Assembly (NCBI RefSeq): GCF_000744605.1
Contig: NZ_JQMG01000001.1
Coordinates: 806,001-870,000, forward strand
Origin: Methylotenera sp. L2L1
GTDB lineage: Bacteria > Pseudomonadota > Gammaproteobacteria > Burkholderiales > Methylophilaceae
DNA: 64,000 nucleotides
Direction of reading: 5' to 3'
Both the position numbers and the translations under genes were made by a program. Below are positions 19,523-27,969 of the stretch, in pieces (the first letter of the stretch is position 1; every line of letters starts with the position of its first letter). Below the pieces are notes generated by a model, which was not told the DNA's origin, did no database searches, and worked only from the letters and a program-made list of their open reading frames with translations.

Positions 19523-21646
19523 ATGATTGCAACGCTGTTACAACTGGTTTGTCGCATTATTTTCAGAGTAGATGTCTCTGGAGTTGCCAACCTGCCTAAA
19601 CAAGGCAAGTTGTTGATTATTGCAAACCACGAATCCTTTTTAGATGGCTTGCTACTAGGCTTATTTTTGCCGATTCGCGCCACATTTGTTGTGCATACCA
19701 CCGTACTGAACCATTGGTTTTTTAGACAAGTATTACGCCTGACGCCATACCTAGCGGTAGACCCAACCTCACCGCTCGCCATGAAAAAGGTCATTAAGTT
19801 GCTGGAGGCTGGCAAACCTGTAGTGATTTTCCCCGAAGGACGCATCACACTCACCGGTTCGTTAATGAAAGTCTATGACGGCCCCGGCTTTGTCGCGGCA
19901 AAAACAGATGCCATTATTTTGCCGGTACGCATTGACGGCGCAGCACGCTCTTACTTTAGCCGCCTCCGTGGCAGCCACCCCAGAAAACTATTCCCCAAAG
20001 TCACCATCAGCATCTTGCCTATACGCCACATTGGCATGCCGCAAGCGCCTACCGCTAAAGCCAGACGCAGACTGGCCGGTGACGCCATGCGCCGTGAGAT
20101 GCAAAACATGCTGTTTAGCTCTGCGCCTATCAGCACCTTGTTTAGTGCGTTTCTGGATGCGATTAAAACCTATGGGCGCGGCACCATGCTGGTGGAAGAC
20201 ATGCGCCAGGTTGAAGAAAGCTATGGCGACTTGCTGAAAAAGAGCCTTGCCTTAGGACGCTTGACGAACAAAATCAGTAGCAAGCATGAAAACATAGGTG
20301 TACTTATGCCTAATGTCACCAACACCATTTGCCTGATATTTGGCATGAGCGCCTTTGGCCGCGTGCCGGCGATGCTGAACTACACCGCAGGTAGCGCTGG
20401 CATTCAAAACGCCTGTACCGCAGCCAGCGTTAAAACCATTATCAGCTCGCGTGAATTCATTAAAGCCGCCAAGTTAGAAGAAGTCATCTCCGGCTTAAAA
20501 CACATCAAAATCGTCTATCTTGAAGACCTATTCAAACAATTTAGCTGGCTCGACAAACTGTGGCTCATGGGCTTTGCACAATGGCTACCTAAGCTGGCTA
20601 CCCACAAATGTAAATCAAATGACCCAGCAGTCGTGCTGTTTACATCGGGCTCCGAAGGCAAGCCCAAAGGCGTGGTGCATACGCACACCAGCATCTTGGC
20701 GAATATTGCACAGATTAAATCCGTGATTGATTTTTCCATGCAGGACAAATTCATGATGGTGCTGCCGCTGTTCCATGCATTCGGCTTCACTTGCGGCGCA
20801 ATCATGCCGTTAGTGGCGGGCAGTAAACTCTTTGTATACCCATCACCATTGCATTACCGTGTGATTCCGGAAGTGATTTACGACCGCGGCTGCACTGTAC
20901 TGTTCGGCACCAGCACTTTCTTAGCTAACTACGCCAAATTCGCCAACCCTTATGATTTTTACAAACTACGTTATGTAGTCGCTGGTGCAGAAAAGCTCAA
21001 CGAAGAAGTACGTAAAACCTGGATGGATAAATTTGGCATCCGCATACTTGAAGGCTATGGCGCTACCGAATGCGCACCAGTACTTGCCGTTAACACGCCT
21101 ATGGCCAACAAACTGGGTTCAGTAGGCGCGCTTATGCCTAGCCTAGAATCCAAACTAGAAAGCATCCCCGGCATTGAGCAAGGTGGTTTACTCTCAGTAC
21201 GCGGCCCCAACGTCATGCTCGGTTATTACCTGTTTGATAACCCAGGTGTGATACAAGCCCCTAAAGACCAGTGGTACAACACAGGCGATATCGTAGAAAT
21301 TGATGCCGATGGCTTTGTGTTCATCAAAGGTCGCGTTAAACGCTTTGCAAAAGTAGCGGGCGAAATGGTTTCTCTAGAAACAGTAGAATCCATCGCCAAC
21401 CAAGCCTCACCGCAACACCAACATGCAGCCACCACACAAACTGACTTGCAGCGTGGGGAAAATATCATTCTTTACACTACAGACGCAACACTCACTCGCG
21501 AGCTTCTTAGCGCTAGTGCTAAAAAGCTCGGCAGCCCTGAGCTTGCCATTGCACGCAAGATTATCCTGATAGAAGAGCTACCGTTATTAGGCACCGGAAA
21601 AACCGATTATGTGACTTTGAAGCAGATGGCAGAAAATGAAAAATAA
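19523..21646 (+). CDS. aas: Aas-like acyltransferase/acyl-ACP synthetase fusion
   Basis: A 707-residue two-domain enzyme like E. coli Aas, which re-acylates lysophosphatidylethanolamine. The N-terminal PlsC domain (about 1-190) has the catalytic NHESFLDG motif (residues about 35-42) and the FPEGRITLTG substrate block (about 100). The C-terminal AMP-binding domain has the P-loop LFTSGSEGKPKGVVHTH (about 372), GYGATECAP and the hinge GDIVEIDADGFVFIKGR. E. coli Aas also lacks a long linker, so the length (719 there) agrees. An AGGA-like site precedes the ATG. An LplT-like flippase, the known partner, is encoded three genes further on. Confidence 0.9.
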   Translation: MIATLLQLVCRIIFRVDVSGVANLPKQGKLLIIANHESFLDGLLLGLFLPIRATFVVHTTVLNHWFFRQVLRLTPYLAVDPTSPLAMKKVIKLLEAGKPVVIFPEGRITLTGSLMKVYDGPGFVAAKTDAIILPVRIDGAARSYFSRLRGSHPRKLFPKVTISILPIRHIGMPQAPTAKARRRLAGDAMRREMQNMLFSSAPISTLFSAFLDAIKTYGRGTMLVEDMRQVEESYGDLLKKSLALGRLTNKISSKHENIGVLMPNVTNTICLIFGMSAFGRVPAMLNYTAGSAGIQNACTAASVKTIISSREFIKAAKLEEVISGLKHIKIVYLEDLFKQFSWLDKLWLMGFAQWLPKLATHKCKSNDPAVVLFTSGSEGKPKGVVHTHTSILANIAQIKSVIDFSMQDKFMMVLPLFHAFGFTCGAIMPLVAGSKLFVYPSPLHYRVIPEVIYDRGCTVLFGTSTFLANYAKFANPYDFYKLRYVVAGAEKLNEEVRKTWMDKFGIRILEGYGATECAPVLAVNTPMANKLGSVGALMPSLESKLESIPGIEQGGLLSVRGPNVMLGYYLFDNPGVIQAPKDQWYNTGDIVEIDADGFVFIKGRVKRFAKVAGEMVSLETVESIANQASPQHQHAATTQTDLQRGENIILYTTDATLTRELLSASAKKLGSPELAIARKIILIEELPLLGTGKTDYVTLKQMAENEK

Positions 21647-23264
21647 TAATTCAAGAACTAAAGCATTCGCTATTGGCGTATCGATTATCACGTCTTTTTA
21701 TAGTTTAGCCAGCGTGGCAGAGAGTCAATTTAGTCATGCACTAAACGGAAATAATTTGCTAGGCCTCTACCGTACCAATCAGTTCCAACTAAATCAGGGT
21801 GCTTGCAAGAATTGTGCGATAACGCCACAAGCATCGTGGTATTTCGAGCAGGAAACAATTGCCATACCACTGAGCAACGCACATAGTTTTGATCCAACTT
21901 TAAGCGCTCAAGATGATGTCAAGCAATGGGTTACGAGCCAATCATCTGCAACTAACGCTATGCCGCCTTTGGTATGGTTAGGTTCACCACATGTTGCTGT
22001 GGGCAAGCTCAGTCAAGATGGTAAATTTATGCAAAGTGAAAATAGCAAAACTCCGTTATCGATTACACCAAAAATCGAAAGCAATCAGTCTTACTATAAC
22101 CAAGCAAGCGAACAGCATTTCGCTGGACGCAATTTAGTAATGCATGGCACGGCGGAGCAAACTCATTTTACCGCCCGCAGTATTTGGCCATTGGATTACA
22201 ACCTGGATTTGAATCAAATCCCCTACAAACCACTTGCTGATCAGGAAACTATTGCTAGTTTAATACGTGACAAAAATGGTGGTGCATCAGCACCTTTTTC
22301 TGCGCGTATTTTGTATAAAAACCCTAATCTGACTAGCTTGCAAAATAAGCCGGTATTAAGCTTTGTGCTTAACGGGGCGCAGGGTGACGATGATGAAGCG
22401 CATGGCGGCCACTTTGCTGTTGCAACCGGTCGCTTTGGTGCACAGGGTGAGTGGCAGGATTGGCTGGTCAATAACTTCTACAACCTAGGCTCCGTTAGCG
22501 AAAAAGGTATCATTGCCGCCAGTTTACCGATGGATAGTTATCAAGGTGACTTAAACAGCGGTCAGTCCTGGTACCGTCCTTCCTACATGCTGGTGGCGGT
22601 ACTAAAAAATGAACGTAGTGCAGCCACCTATCAAAGTGCAATCAACCGCGTCATGCAGCATTTTTACCGGCAAGATTTCTTATACCGTCACGCCGGTGTC
22701 AATTGCGCAGGCATCAATTTGGAAACTTTACGCTCGCTTGATTGGAACATACCCAAACTCGGCGCGACCAATCTACCGAAAGCCTTTGCTGCACTGCCAT
22801 ATAAAGCTTTAAGCGACATGAATCTGGAAAGTGGCTTGAAAGCATACGATTACCTGAGCGCAGAGCAAACCAATTTATATCCTTTTGTAGCGTTTGAAAC
22901 CATAGGTAATGATTTACTGAGTCGTATTGCTAAAAATCAGGCTAATAGTGCATTTGAGAAACAGCTGGCAGAAGACCTGGAAGCGATTATTTATGTGCAT
23001 ATTCCGCAATTTCCTTCATCACGCGCCATGGGTCAGGCACCCGTCGCTTCTTTGGATGAGTATATAGCGCGTACACCGGCAGACATGTCGCAATGGAAAA
23101 TTATCCCGGTAGGCGCACGTGATTTCCCAGATGCGTTAAAAGACAAAAACGCGCCTGCTGAACCCCTTCGCCCGGCCTACTATGGCTTGATTGCATGGTT
23201 CGTTATCTTGATGTTGGCGCTATTAGGCATGCGAAACATTTTCCGAAAATTACGTAAAAGTTAA
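21636..23264 (+). CDS. Exported, membrane-anchored putative permuted papain-fold enzyme
   Basis: A 542-residue protein of no family I can name with certainty. It has a signal peptide (about 1-28), a long extracytoplasmic region and a C-terminal membrane anchor (YYGLIAWFVILMLALLGMRNIF, about 513-534) with a basic tail. Two conserved-looking blocks stand out: DDDEAHGGHFAVATG with His256 and His259, and YRHAGVNCAGINLETL with Cys357. His before Cys in N-C-x-G context is the order of permuted NlpC/P60 (LRAT/YaeF-like) hydrolases and acyltransferases, so a lipid or peptidoglycan amide/ester activity is possible. The start overlaps the aas stop by 11 bases, showing translational coupling. Confidence 0.75.
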   Translation: MKNNNSRTKAFAIGVSIITSFYSLASVAESQFSHALNGNNLLGLYRTNQFQLNQGACKNCAITPQASWYFEQETIAIPLSNAHSFDPTLSAQDDVKQWVTSQSSATNAMPPLVWLGSPHVAVGKLSQDGKFMQSENSKTPLSITPKIESNQSYYNQASEQHFAGRNLVMHGTAEQTHFTARSIWPLDYNLDLNQIPYKPLADQETIASLIRDKNGGASAPFSARILYKNPNLTSLQNKPVLSFVLNGAQGDDDEAHGGHFAVATGRFGAQGEWQDWLVNNFYNLGSVSEKGIIAASLPMDSYQGDLNSGQSWYRPSYMLVAVLKNERSAATYQSAINRVMQHFYRQDFLYRHAGVNCAGINLETLRSLDWNIPKLGATNLPKAFAALPYKALSDMNLESGLKAYDYLSAEQTNLYPFVAFETIGNDLLSRIAKNQANSAFEKQLAEDLEAIIYVHIPQFPSSRAMGQAPVASLDEYIARTPADMSQWKIIPVGARDFPDALKDKNAPAEPLRPAYYGLIAWFVILMLALLGMRNIFRKLRKS

Positions 23265-23266
23265 CG

Positions 23267-24496
23267 ATGAACCGCAGACAATTTTTACTTGGGCTATCAG
23301 CCATTGGTGCCAGCGGCCTTACCATTGCCGGCGCGAGATATTGGCCGGAATCAGGCTTCACCAACCCATGTTTCAGCCATTTACCGGATGAATTAAAGCA
23401 GCATCCACTGATGCAGAAAATATGGGGGGATATAGATGCCGCACAAGTATGGGATACCCATGCCCACATTATCGGCGCAGGAGATAACGGTGGTGGTGTA
23501 TGGTACAACCCGGACATGGATAGCTGGTCGCACCCCATCTTGAAAATTCAAAAAGATTTCTACATGAATGGCGGCTGTATTACTAGCGGACGCGAAGATG
23601 AAACCTTCATCGCCCGCATGGTAGATTTGTCCGCTAACATGCCTGCTGGCTACAAAACCATGCTATTTGCGTTTGACTGGACGCATAACGCACAAGGCCA
23701 GCCCGAAAAAGCGCACTCTATCTTTCACATTCCTGATAGCTATGCTGAGAGCATTGCCAAACAGTATCCGCAACACTTTGAATGGGTCGCATCCATCCAT
23801 CCCTATCGGCCAGATGCGATTGACGCATTAGAAAGTGCGAAAGCTAACGGCGCGCGTGCAATTAAATGGCTGCCTTCTGGTATGGGTATAGATCCAAGCT
23901 CACCTAAATGTGACAAGTTTTACCAAAAGCTAGCAGAATTTAACATGCCGATTATCAGCCATACTGGGCGTGAAAGTGCAGTACAGGGCGGTGACCAATC
24001 TTTTGGCAACCCACTACACATGCGTCGCGCACTGGATGCTGGTGTGCGTGTGGTACTCGCACATTGCGCCAGTGATGGCAATGACGATGACTTGGATAAC
24101 CATGGAAAAACCATCAAAAGTTTTGAGCTATTTACAAGAATCATGGATACGCCTGCCTATGCAGAACTAGCATTCGGTGAGATATCAGCCATTACTTTAA
24201 TTAACCATGCTTGGGTGATTAAACCATTACTGCAGCGCCCAGATTGGCATGCCCGCTTACTCAACGGTTCTGACTATCCATTACCCGGTATATTGCCATT
24301 AGTCTCCACCAAACAATTGTTTCGCGCAGGGTTATTGGAGGAGTCACACTTATTATTCTTACAAACCTTACGCGACTACAACCCATTGATGTTTGATTTT
24401 GCCGTAAAACGACTCATCCAATTTAATGGCGCTAGCTTTGGCCGCAAAGTTTTTGAAACCAGAGCATTTTTTGATAATGCCACGACTAATGCATAG
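23267..24496 (+). CDS. Tat-exported amidohydrolase-superfamily enzyme
   Basis: A 409-residue protein. The N-terminus MNRRQFLLGLSAIGASGL is a twin-arginine signal (R-R-x-F-L), which suggests periplasmic export in folded, metal-loaded form. The TIM-barrel amidohydrolase metal set is readable: D-T-H65-A-H67, K in ARAIKWLPSG, H in IISHTGRES, H in VVLAHCASD and D in NGSDYPLPG. The fold is the amidohydrolase_2 type (hydrolases, deacylases, decarboxylases). Substrate unknown. It begins 3 bases after the previous stop, so it belongs to the same operon. Periplasmic location and neighbours point to an envelope lipid or sugar substrate. Confidence 0.82.
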   Translation: MNRRQFLLGLSAIGASGLTIAGARYWPESGFTNPCFSHLPDELKQHPLMQKIWGDIDAAQVWDTHAHIIGAGDNGGGVWYNPDMDSWSHPILKIQKDFYMNGGCITSGREDETFIARMVDLSANMPAGYKTMLFAFDWTHNAQGQPEKAHSIFHIPDSYAESIAKQYPQHFEWVASIHPYRPDAIDALESAKANGARAIKWLPSGMGIDPSSPKCDKFYQKLAEFNMPIISHTGRESAVQGGDQSFGNPLHMRRALDAGVRVVLAHCASDGNDDDLDNHGKTIKSFELFTRIMDTPAYAELAFGEISAITLINHAWVIKPLLQRPDWHARLLNGSDYPLPGILPLVSTKQLFRAGLLEESHLLFLQTLRDYNPLMFDFAVKRLIQFNGASFGRKVFETRAFFDNATTNA

Positions 24497-24560
24497 CTAG
24501 ATGACATATTCCCTAACCAATAAAGATTCAAAATAAACCCAATAACAAAAGGCCAGGCCC

Positions 24561-25910
24561 ATGAGCAACCAGTTTCAATTGATGCGAGAAAAGCGTTTTC
24601 GTCCATTTTTCTTTACCCAGTTCTTAGGTGCATTTAATGACAATGTTTTTAAAACCGCACTAATCACACTGGTGGCATTTCACACCGCCAAACTCACCAC
24701 GATAGACGGCAGCACACTAGCGACCTTGCTGCCGGGTTTATTCATTCTGCCATTTTTTCTATTCTCTGCCACCGCGGGGCAATTGGCAGATAAATATGAA
24801 AAGTCACAAATCATCCGTTTAGTTAAAGTATTTGAGATTGGCATCATGTTGTTTGCCAGCGCTGGATTTTTTCTACATAACATTTGGCTGTTAGCCACGG
24901 CATTATTGATGATGGGCATGCATTCCACACTATTTGGGCCAGTGAAATACTCCTACTTGCCGCAACACTTGAACGAGCATGAAATTGTGGGCGGCAACGG
25001 CATGGTAGAAATGGGAAGCTTTGTTGCAATTCTACTTGGGCAAGTGCTTGGCGCATGGCTCGCCATGCAGAACGAACATGCGGCATTAACCAGCATCACC
25101 GTTTTAGGCATCGCCATACTAGGCTACTGGACTAGCCGCGGCGTGCCAAACTCACCTGCAGCTGCCCCAAAACTCAGTATCAACTGGAACCCGATCACCG
25201 AAACCTATAGAAGTATCAAGTTTATCTGGCAACACCAAGCCATCTGGCTCACCATTATTGCCATTTCTTGGTTCTGGTTTTATGGCGCGACGCTACTGGC
25301 GCAATTCCCTAACTTTGCAAAAAACATATTGCATGGTGATGAAAGCCTGTTTATTTTGTTACTGTCTATTTTCTCATTGGGCATAGGCATAGGCTCACTC
25401 ATGTGTGAAAAACTCTCTAAAGGGAAGGTCGAACTGGGCCTGGTACTGTTTGGCGCGTCAGGCTTAACTATATTCGGCGTTGATTTATATTTGGCCAGCA
25501 CCAGCATCTATGAAAGCTTAAACAATAAAGTGTTGTTGGATTACACGGCATTTATTGCAAAGCACTACGATGCAGATGGACACTTAATCTTCACTTATTG
25601 GCGCTTACTTGCCGATATCGCATTGATTGGTGTGTTTGGTGGCTTATATATTGTGCCGCTATATGCATTTATCCAAACCCATGCTGAGAAAAGCCATCAA
25701 TCACGTGTGATTGCGGCTAACAACATTCTAAATGCCTTATTTATGGTCATTTCAGCGCTATTTTCTGTGTACATTTTCAATATGGGATTGAACATTCCCC
25801 AGTTATTTTTAGTCACAGCACTGCTCAATGTCATCATCATGATTTATTTATGCATTCGACAGCCAGTTTACTTAAGGTCTTGTATTACTTGGTTGAAACC
25901 TAATTCATAA
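24561..25910 (+). CDS. lplT: MFS transporter, LplT-like lysophospholipid flippase
   Basis: A 449-residue major facilitator protein with about 12 membrane segments. The N-terminus MREKRFRPFFFTQFLGAFNDNVFKTAL is the LplT family signature; the FLGAFNDN block carries the residues used in lysophospholipid recognition and is shared with the MFS part of large Aas-type fusions. LplT moves lysophosphatidylethanolamine from the periplasmic to the cytoplasmic leaflet, where Aas re-acylates it. In E. coli lplT and aas are adjacent; here an unknown exported protein and an amidohydrolase lie between. Symbol given by similarity and context. Confidence 0.85.
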   Translation: MSNQFQLMREKRFRPFFFTQFLGAFNDNVFKTALITLVAFHTAKLTTIDGSTLATLLPGLFILPFFLFSATAGQLADKYEKSQIIRLVKVFEIGIMLFASAGFFLHNIWLLATALLMMGMHSTLFGPVKYSYLPQHLNEHEIVGGNGMVEMGSFVAILLGQVLGAWLAMQNEHAALTSITVLGIAILGYWTSRGVPNSPAAAPKLSINWNPITETYRSIKFIWQHQAIWLTIIAISWFWFYGATLLAQFPNFAKNILHGDESLFILLLSIFSLGIGIGSLMCEKLSKGKVELGLVLFGASGLTIFGVDLYLASTSIYESLNNKVLLDYTAFIAKHYDADGHLIFTYWRLLADIALIGVFGGLYIVPLYAFIQTHAEKSHQSRVIAANNILNALFMVISALFSVYIFNMGLNIPQLFLVTALLNVIIMIYLCIRQPVYLRSCITWLKPNS

Positions 25911-25998
25911 ACACCTCTAAACAACAGGCATAAAAATATCTTTAACCTTATAATAGCAAAACTATTTTTCATCACTATCTTTTCATCATTACGCAACT

Positions 25999-27963
25999 AT
26001 GTCTTTAATCAGAAAACTGCACCTCTCCATCTGGAAGCTTTCCTCCAAACTAGGTCCGTTTGCGCCATTCATTGCCATGTTGATACTAGGCCTGCTCATG
26101 CTATCTGCGGCACGTGTTGGCTTAGTGTTATGGAAGTTTGACCGTGTGACCAGCACAGGAAAGCTAATAGAGATTTTGGTGCAAGGCATACGCGTAGACG
26201 TAATCCAACTGTGTCTAATCGCGTTAATTCCATTATTACTCGCGCCAATTTTAGCCACCCAGCGCCTATTTAAGATTTGGCAAAAATTTACTTATGTTTG
26301 GGTATCAATCGCGCTGGTTTTATTAGTGTTTCTAGAAGCGGCGACCCCAGGGTTTATTGGCGAATATGACGTACGGCCAAATCGAATTTTTGTTGAATAC
26401 CTTAAATATCCAAACGAAGTATTTAGCATGCTATGGCGTGGCTTCAAGATTGAAATCTTCTCAGCATTAAGTGCGGTCGTATTCGCAGGGTGGCTCGTGC
26501 ACAGCTTCATGCGCCCTTGGTTAACTGTGCAATCTAGTTGGTCTAATAAAAAGTTATGGTTGGTATGGCCGCTCGTCTTTATATTAACTGCGTTTGGCAT
26601 CCGCTCTACCTTGGGCCATCGCCCTGCCAACCCTGCCTTATTTGCCATCACAGCAGATAGCATGGTGAATAGCCTAGTCCTTAATTCAGGCTACTCTGTG
26701 GTATATGCAACCTACAACCTGATGAAGGAAACCAAGTCGAGCGACATCTACGGCAAAATGCCACGTGAAGACATTTTTAAAATCACTGGCGCCAAAGAAG
26801 CGGATCTTCCCACACTCACCACGCTTAATCCGAGCAATAAACGTGATAAGCCGCTCAATCTGGTGATTATTCTGCAAGAAAGTTTAGGCGCCACCTTTGT
26901 GGAGTCTTTAGGCGGCGTTCCAGTAACGCCCAACTTAGAGAGACTAAAAGAGCAAGGCATCTGGTTTGAACAGTTATATGCAACCGGCACCCGCTCCGTG
27001 CGCGGTATTGAGGCTGTGGTCACTGGCTTTCAGCCAACACCGGCCGACAGCACGGTTAAGTTATCCAAATCACAAAAGAACTTTTTCAGCATTGCTGCAT
27101 TATTGGAAAAACAAGGCTACCACACTGAGTTTATCTATGGGGGAGAGTCACATTTTGACAATATGCGCAGCTTCTTCATGGGTAACGGCTTTAACTATAT
27201 CGTAGATCAAAAAGATTATAAAAACCCAGTATTTACAAGTAGCTGGGGCGTGTCAGATGAAGACTTGCTCAACAAGACTCACGAGCAATTATTGGCGCAC
27301 CACCAAGCAGGCAAGCCATTTTTCACGCTGGCATTCTCGTCATCCAACCATTCACCATTCGAGTTCCCGGATGGCCGTATTGAGTTGTACGAACAACCCA
27401 AAAGCACAGATAACAATGCAGTGAAATATGCAGACTACGCCATCGGCGAGTTCTTTAAAAAAGCACAAAAAAGCGCCTATTGGCAGGATACGGTGTTCCT
27501 GATTGTTGCCGATCATGATATTCGGGTGCGTGGTGCTGATTTAGTGCCGATAGAGCGCTTTCATATTCCCGCGCTGATTCTAGGCGCAGGCATCAAACCG
27601 CAGCGCTATACTGGGCTTGCCAGCCAACTAGACTTGCCAGTGACCATGCTGTCACTGATGGGCGTACACGGCCAGCACCCCATGACAGGGCGCGATTTAT
27701 CCAGTATTGCAGCTGATAGCCCAGGCCGCGCCATGATGCAATACAATGAAAACTATGGCTGGATGGAAGAGAGTGCGCTAGGCAAACAAGTAGTGGTATT
27801 ACGCTCAGGCAAAGCACCGGCGCACGGCTTATACGACACTAAAACCAAAAAACTGGCGGAAGTACCAGCGCCAGCCAATGCAAAACTGCTTGAAGAGCGC
27901 GCCTTGGCAAACGTATTGCTGCCGGACCTTTTATACAACGAACAGCGTTACCATTTACCGTAA
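25999..27963 (+). CDS. LtaS/MdoB-type phosphoglycerol transferase (sulfatase fold)
   Basis: A 654-residue inner-membrane protein with about five N-terminal TM segments (to about residue 200) and a periplasmic alkaline-phosphatase-fold domain. The metal/nucleophile set is readable: E in NLVIILQESLG, catalytic Thr in ATGTRSVRGIEAV (about 333) and D-H in VADHDIRV (about 513). The family moves phosphoglycerol or phosphoethanolamine from phospholipids to glycans or lipid A and releases diacylglycerol. The target here may be osmoregulated glucans or a surface glycan. The start lacks an obvious ribosome site; 88 bases separate it from lplT, so an internal promoter is possible. Confidence 0.87.
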   Translation: MSLIRKLHLSIWKLSSKLGPFAPFIAMLILGLLMLSAARVGLVLWKFDRVTSTGKLIEILVQGIRVDVIQLCLIALIPLLLAPILATQRLFKIWQKFTYVWVSIALVLLVFLEAATPGFIGEYDVRPNRIFVEYLKYPNEVFSMLWRGFKIEIFSALSAVVFAGWLVHSFMRPWLTVQSSWSNKKLWLVWPLVFILTAFGIRSTLGHRPANPALFAITADSMVNSLVLNSGYSVVYATYNLMKETKSSDIYGKMPREDIFKITGAKEADLPTLTTLNPSNKRDKPLNLVIILQESLGATFVESLGGVPVTPNLERLKEQGIWFEQLYATGTRSVRGIEAVVTGFQPTPADSTVKLSKSQKNFFSIAALLEKQGYHTEFIYGGESHFDNMRSFFMGNGFNYIVDQKDYKNPVFTSSWGVSDEDLLNKTHEQLLAHHQAGKPFFTLAFSSSNHSPFEFPDGRIELYEQPKSTDNNAVKYADYAIGEFFKKAQKSAYWQDTVFLIVADHDIRVRGADLVPIERFHIPALILGAGIKPQRYTGLASQLDLPVTMLSLMGVHGQHPMTGRDLSSIAADSPGRAMMQYNENYGWMEESALGKQVVVLRSGKAPAHGLYDTKTKKLAEVPAPANAKLLEERALANVLLPDLLYNEQRYHLP

Positions 27964-27969
27964 ACCTGC

